From NCBI RefSeq assembly GCF_014649015.1, contig NZ_BMSF01000007.1:62001-126000 (forward strand): DNA of 64,000 nt, given 5' to 3'. Positions 60,368 to 64,000 of this stretch are shown one piece after another. The notes under the pieces are model-generated. The model saw only the letters and a list, made by a program, of their open reading frames with translations, searched no databases and was not told the DNA's origin. The stretch is from Streptomyces narbonensis. Lineage in GTDB: Bacteria; Actinomycetota; Actinomycetes; Streptomycetales; Streptomycetaceae. The stretch's first letter is position 1; every line of letters begins with the position of its first letter. Position numbers and translations under genes: made by a program.

Positions 60368-61927
60368 CTATGAGCAGCGCTTTCCGTCCTGTGGAGGGGT
60401 GCCTTCCAGGAGGTAGGCGTTGATGGCCGTGTCGACGCAGTCGCTGCCCCGGCCGTAGGCGGTGTGGCCGTCGCCCTCGTAGGTCAGGAGGGTGCCCGAG
60501 GAGAGCTGGGCGGCCAGGGACCTGGCCCACTTGTACGGGGTGGCCGGGTCGCGGGTGGTGCCGACGACGAGGATCGGCGCGGCGCCCTCGGCGGTGATGC
60601 GGTGGGGGCTGCCCGTGGGCCGCATGGGCCAGTAGGTGCAGTTGAGGGCCGCCCAGGCGAGGCCCTCGCCGAAGACCGGGGAGGCCTTCTCGAAGGACGG
60701 CACCGCCTTCTCGGCATCGGCGGGACCCGTGTAGGCGGCCGGCAGGTCGAGGCAGTTCACGGCGGCGTTGGCGTACATCAGGTTGGCGTACGTGCCGTCC
60801 GCCTCCCGCTCGTAGTAGCTGTCGGCCAGGGCCAGCAGCCCCGAGCCCTCGCCGCCGATCGCCCTGGTGAGCGCCTCCCGCAGCTGGGGCCAGGCGCCCT
60901 CGTCGTACATCGCCGCGATCACGCCCGTCGTCGCGAGCGACTCGCCGAGCTCGCGGCTCTCCCCCGTCGGCACCGGCTTCGCGTCGACGTCACGGAAGAA
61001 CGCCCTCAGCGCCTCCCCGGCCGCCGCGGCCGACTCCGTACCCAGCGGGCAGTCCTCCTTGCGGACGCAGTCGGCGGCGAAGGCGCGGAAGGCGGTCTCG
61101 AAGCCGGCCGTCTGGTCACGGTTGAGGTCGAGCGCGGACAGGGACGGGTCCATCGCCCCGTCGAGGACCAGCCGGCCCACCCTGTCGGGGAACAGCTCGG
61201 CGTACGTGGCACCCAGGAAGGTGCCGTACGAGGCCCCGACGTACGTGAGCTTCTCGTCGCCGAGCACCGCGCGCAGGATGTCCATGTCCCGGGCGGTCTC
61301 GACGGTGGAGACGTGTGGCAGGACCTTCCCCGAGCGCTTCTGGCACCCCGCCGCGAACTCCTTGAAGGCCGCGCTCAGCGCGTTGGTCTCCGCCACCGTG
61401 TCGGGGGTCTGGTCCACCTGCGTGTACGCGTCCATCCGCGGGCCCGTCAGGCACTCGACCGGCGCGCTGCGGGCGACCCCGCGCGGGTCGACGGCCACCA
61501 TGTCGTAGCGGGCGCGGACGGCGGCGGGGTAGCCGATGCCCGCGTACCCCTGGAGGTAGCCGACGGCCGAGCCGCCGGGCCCGCCCGGGTTGACCAGGAG
61601 CGAGCCGAGCCGCTTGCCCGGGCCCGTGGCCCTGATCCGCGAGACCGCCAGCTCGACGTCACCGCCGTCCGGCTTCGCGTAGTCGAGCGGGGCCAGCAGC
61701 GTCGCGCACTGGAAGCCCGTGACCCCGCAGTCCCGCCACTTCGGCTTCTGCCCGTAGTACTTCTCCAGCGCCTCACTGTCGGGCGCGGCGGACGCGGACG
61801 CGCGGGCGGCGGCCTCCGTCGTCGTCCGGGACGCTGCGGCGTCGCTTCCGCCCGTGCAGCCGGAGAGGATCAGCCCGGCGGCCGCGAGGGCCGTGGCGGA
61901 CGTACGGAGCAAACGCCTGGAGTCCAT
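60368..61927 (-). CDS. Secreted alpha/beta-hydrolase lipoprotein (tripeptidyl aminopeptidase type)
   Basis: A 519-residue S33-type peptidase. The signal ends in lipobox L-S-G-C (Cys24). The nucleophile Ser233 is in G-A-S-Y-G-T, and the oxyanion loop includes N-P-G-G-P-G-G-S. The acid is in V-V-G-T-T-R-D-P-A-T-P-Y and the histidine in G-D-G-H-T-A-Y, near the conserved C-terminal TAP-like region. Extracellular tripeptide release from proteins is the family role. It lies between holB and tRNA-Thr, the order known in other streptomycetes. Confidence 0.9.
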   Translation of the reverse strand: MDSRRLLRTSATALAAAGLILSGCTGGSDAAASRTTTEAAARASASAAPDSEALEKYYGQKPKWRDCGVTGFQCATLLAPLDYAKPDGGDVELAVSRIRATGPGKRLGSLLVNPGGPGGSAVGYLQGYAGIGYPAAVRARYDMVAVDPRGVARSAPVECLTGPRMDAYTQVDQTPDTVAETNALSAAFKEFAAGCQKRSGKVLPHVSTVETARDMDILRAVLGDEKLTYVGASYGTFLGATYAELFPDRVGRLVLDGAMDPSLSALDLNRDQTAGFETAFRAFAADCVRKEDCPLGTESAAAAGEALRAFFRDVDAKPVPTGESRELGESLATTGVIAAMYDEGAWPQLREALTRAIGGEGSGLLALADSYYEREADGTYANLMYANAAVNCLDLPAAYTGPADAEKAVPSFEKASPVFGEGLAWAALNCTYWPMRPTGSPHRITAEGAAPILVVGTTRDPATPYKWARSLAAQLSSGTLLTYEGDGHTAYGRGSDCVDTAINAYLLEGTPPQDGKRCS

Positions 61928-61980
61928 TCCCGGAGCGTATCCGGACGGGTACGCACCGTGTCCAATCGCGCCGGGGCCTT

Positions 61981-62157
61981 AGGTCCTGTCGTCGAACTCC
62001 CGTCGTCCGCCCGAAGGGCGGGCTCTGCCGCCTCAGGTGCGTGCTCTCGGCGTGCCGGGCGCGGGCCCGCGTACTGGATGTACGCGGGTCTGCGCCCGGT
62101 GCGGCGAGAGTGCGTGCATGGCGTCGCAGAGCAGGCGGGAGGTCGACGCCAGGGCCT
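61981..62157. mobile_element. MITE-like element with 22-bp terminal inverted repeats
   Basis: The ends read AGGTCCTGTCGTCGAACTCC (from 61981) and, inverted, AGGCCCTGGCGTCGACCTCC (from 62157). Over 22 bases they differ at four positions. A TA dinucleotide flanks the GG ends and may be the target duplication. Inside, arms at 62055-62074 and 62080-62099 form a 20-bp hairpin with two mismatches. The 177-bp element encodes nothing. It fills the gap between holB and the peptidase gene. Confidence 0.75.
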
Positions 62158-62176
62158 AGCCCGCCCTCGAAAGGCG

Positions 62177-63379
62177 TCAGTCGCGGAGCGCCATCGTCAT
62201 CGCCTCCACCGCGAGCAGCGGTGCCACGTTCCGGTCGAGGGCGTCCCGGCAGGCCAGGATCGCCTCGATGCGGCGCAGGGTCCGCTCCGGCGCGCTGTCC
62301 CGGGCGATCCGCTCCAGCGCGTCCCGCACGTCCGCGTTGGCGATGGGCGAGCGGGAGCGGAGCTGGAGCGCGAGGACGTCGCGGTAGAAGCCGGTCAGGT
62401 CGGTGAGCGCGAGGTCCAGGCTGTCGCGCTGCGTGCGCGTCCTTCGCCGCTTCTGCCGGTCCTCCAGCTCCTTCATCACACCGGCCGTGCCGCGGGGCAT
62501 CCGTCCGCCCTGCGCGGCGCCCAGCGCCGCCTTCATGTCCTCGGTCTCCTTGACGTCGACCTCCTCCGCGACCTGCTTCGCGTCCTCGGCCGCCGCGTCG
62601 ACCAGCTCCTGTGCGGCCTTGAGGCAGCCGCCGATGTCCCCGACCCGCAGCGGCAGCCTGAGGACGACGGCCCTGCGCGCGCGGGCCCGCTCGTCGGTGG
62701 CGAGCCGCCTGGCCCGGTCGATGTGCCCCTGGGTCGCGCGGGCCGCCGCGTGCGCCGCCTCCGGCTCGATGCCGTCGCGCCGGATGAGCACGTCCGCCAC
62801 GGCCTCCACCGGCGGCGTCCGCAGCGTCAGGTGCCGGCAGCGGGACCGGATCGTCGGCAGCACGTCCTCGATGGAGGGCGCGCAGAGCAGCCAGACCGTG
62901 CGCGGCGCGGGCTCCTCGATCGCCTTCAGCAGGACGTTTCCCGCGCCCTCGGTGAGCCGGTCGGCGTCCTCCAGGACGATCACCTGCCAGCGGCCGCCCG
63001 CGGGCGAGAGCTGGGCGCGCCGGACGAGCTCGCGCGTCTCCTTCACACCGATGGACAGCAGGTCCGTACGGACGATCTCCACGTCCGCGTGGGTGCCGAC
63101 GAGGGTGGTGTGGCAGCCGTCGCAGAATCCGCAGCCCGGGACCCCGCCCATCGCCCGGTCGGGGCTCACGCACTGCAGCGCGGCGGCGAACGCCCGCGCC
63201 GCGGTCGCCCGCCCGGAGCCCGGCGGGCCGGTGAACAGCCAGGCGTGGGTCATCTTCGACGCCGCGGGGGCGGGCTCTCCGGCGGCATGGGCGGTCACGA
63301 ACACGTCGGCGTCGCGCGCGGCGGCGGCGAGCTGCTCCTCGACCCGCGCCTGTCCGACCAGGTCGTCCCATACGGCCAT
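62177..63379 (-). CDS. holB: DNA polymerase III subunit delta'
   Basis: HolB is part of the clamp-loader complex. The 400-residue protein has an AAA+ fold with Walker A G-P-P-G-S-G-R-A-T at 51-59 (Arg replaces the usual Lys, so ATP is probably not hydrolysed), the zinc cysteines C71, C84, C87 and C90, D-A-D-R-L-T-E-G-A-G-N-V-L-L-K, and S-R-C-R-H-L. A charged insertion near 290-320 precedes the C-terminal collar domain. GAGGAGGGG precedes the ATG. Upstream is a small membrane gene rather than the usual tmk. Confidence 0.93.
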   Translation of the reverse strand: MAVWDDLVGQARVEEQLAAAARDADVFVTAHAAGEPAPAASKMTHAWLFTGPPGSGRATAARAFAAALQCVSPDRAMGGVPGCGFCDGCHTTLVGTHADVEIVRTDLLSIGVKETRELVRRAQLSPAGGRWQVIVLEDADRLTEGAGNVLLKAIEEPAPRTVWLLCAPSIEDVLPTIRSRCRHLTLRTPPVEAVADVLIRRDGIEPEAAHAAARATQGHIDRARRLATDERARARRAVVLRLPLRVGDIGGCLKAAQELVDAAAEDAKQVAEEVDVKETEDMKAALGAAQGGRMPRGTAGVMKELEDRQKRRRTRTQRDSLDLALTDLTGFYRDVLALQLRSRSPIANADVRDALERIARDSAPERTLRRIEAILACRDALDRNVAPLLAVEAMTMALRD

Positions 63380-63446
63380 GTCTGCCCCTCCTCAGGTACG
63401 CCCTCCATTGTGGGGCAGCGCTCTGACGAGCCGGGCCGACCGGGCG

Positions 63447-63638
63447 TCAGACCGCGCCGCGGGCCCTGCCCCCGGCGGGCGTGCGGGTCAGCCACAGGCC
63501 GACCGCGGAGCCGAGCACGAGCACGCCCGAGACGACACTCGCCGCGATGTGCGCGGCACCCGTCCAGCCCGAGAGGATGTTGACGAAGGCGTTGACGAGG
63601 ACGCCGGCCGTGAACAGCAGCCAGAGCAGGAACCGCAT
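63447..63638 (-). CDS. Small two-helix membrane protein
   Basis: A 63-residue protein with two hydrophobic segments (about 4-20 and 32-49, L-L-W-L-L-F-T-A-G-V-L-V-N-A and H-I-A-A-S-V-V-S-G-V-L-V-L-G) and a short basic tail. I recognise no family. GGAGATCATC gives ATG 63638 a good ribosome site. Downstream is holB (67 bases), so it may share its transcript. Upstream are 23-bp tandem repeats. Confidence 0.7.
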   Translation of the reverse strand: MRFLLWLLFTAGVLVNAFVNILSGWTGAAHIAASVVSGVLVLGSAVGLWLTRTPAGGRARGAV

Positions 63639-63667
63639 GATGATCTCCAGAGGGGAGGGGTGGGTGG

Positions 63668-63730
63668 GTCGTACTCGCGAGGAGTGGGTGGTCGTACTCG
63701 CGAGGAGTGGGTGGTCGTACTCGCGAGGAG
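63668..63730. repeat. Three 23-bp tandem repeats upstream of the small membrane gene
   Basis: GTCGTACTCGCGAGGAGT starts at 63668, 63691 and 63714. Each carries the palindrome TCGCGA and, in the last copy, the inverted pair GTACTC/GAGTAC. They lie 30-92 bases upstream of ATG 63638 and could be tandem operators. Confidence 0.85.
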
Positions 63731-63842
63731 TACTGATTCGATCTTCGTCGCGGATCCGTTCCGGCACAGCCGTGCCCACCCCCGGACCGATGGTGGAGCC
63801 TGCACCACCGTGTCCGTCGGGTCTGCCGCCTAACCTGTCGGG

Positions 63843-64000
63843 ATGCGCGAGGCGATCAAGGAAGCGGCCCGGGCCTGGTGGCATCTGCTCATCGGGGCCG
63901 TGTTCGCGGTGCTCTGTCAGCTGATGGCGGCCGTGGCCCTCTTCACCGCCTTCCTCACCCTCACCGTCATCGGCGCCGGGGTCCTCCCCGAGAGCGTCCT
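63843..64000 (+). CDS. Membrane-sensor-like protein, N-terminal part only
   Basis: The frame is open from ATG 63843 to the window edge (52 residues). A short amphipathic N-terminus (M-R-E-A-I-K-E-A-A-R-A-W-W) leads into one long hydrophobic segment. This resembles the start of the 'sensor domain' found in Streptomyces sensor kinases, but the visible part is too short to be sure. Divergent from the small membrane gene. Confidence 0.5.
   Translation, partial: MREAIKEAARAWWHLLIGAVFAVLCQLMAAVALFTAFLTLTVIGAGVLPESV

Overview
The window looks like chromosomal DNA of a Streptomyces. It is about 70% G+C with strong third-position GC bias, GTG starts and ATGA/GTGA gene overlaps are common, and it carries actinobacterial families such as DUF397, DUF5753, DUF6479, SigE-family sigma factors, an XRE/SARP/NB-ARC regulator and a PadR-controlled ABC exporter. 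Everything here comes from reading the sequence; no database search was run.

Layout. 1-14 kb is a conserved housekeeping block: end of an NTF2-like gene, folB-folK-DUF3180, folE, ftsH, hpt, tilS, a DUF2342 zincin, a PBP4-type D,D-carboxypeptidase, divergent ppa, a ThrE-type exporter and a DedA protein. An orphan intein-like (Hint plus LAGLIDADG) gene interrupts it between DUF3180 and folE. 14-43 kb is accessory: a ClC-type channel with glutamate decarboxylase, a secreted BNR-repeat lipoprotein, a PadR-regulated drug ABC exporter with three copies of a short palindrome, an aldehyde dehydrogenase, a whiJ-like trio (DUF5753 regulator, HATPase, DUF397) with a shared 25-bp upstream motif, two SigE-type sigma/membrane-protein pairs, a FUSC exporter, HxlR/NmrA, a MacB-like ABC pair, GNAT, a quinone oxidoreductase, a sensor/LuxR-type regulator and a reduced family-A DNA polymerase.

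44-60 kb is a compact and unusual specialised-metabolite cluster. Its main run, read on the minus strand, is: AurF-like diiron oxygenase, class II aaRS-like amino acid:carrier-protein ligase, AcpS, ACP, methyltransferase, KAS III-like enzyme, second ACP, a KS-like protein with Gln at the Cys position, a 30-bp tandem repeat, a stand-alone condensation protein, a polysaccharide deacetylase with an extra N-terminal domain, an MFS exporter, an Sfp-type PPTase and a flavin-reductase-fold protein. Upstream lie a second PPOX-fold gene, a LuxR-type regulator and a large XRE-SARP-NB-ARC activator carrying a TTA codon. The inferred scheme is an amino acid loaded on a carrier protein, N-oxidised by the diiron enzyme, then acylated or condensed, methylated, deacylated and exported. 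The product is unknown.

60-64 kb returns to conserved genes: tRNA-Thr(CGU), a tripeptidyl-aminopeptidase-like lipoprotein, a MITE-like element and holB, then a small membrane protein and the start of a membrane-sensor gene.

A recurring oddity is short tandem duplication, often straddling stop codons (GNAT, LuxR-type regulator, DNA polymerase and PPOX genes) and otherwise intergenic (12.7, 29.8, 49.3 and 63.7 kb).
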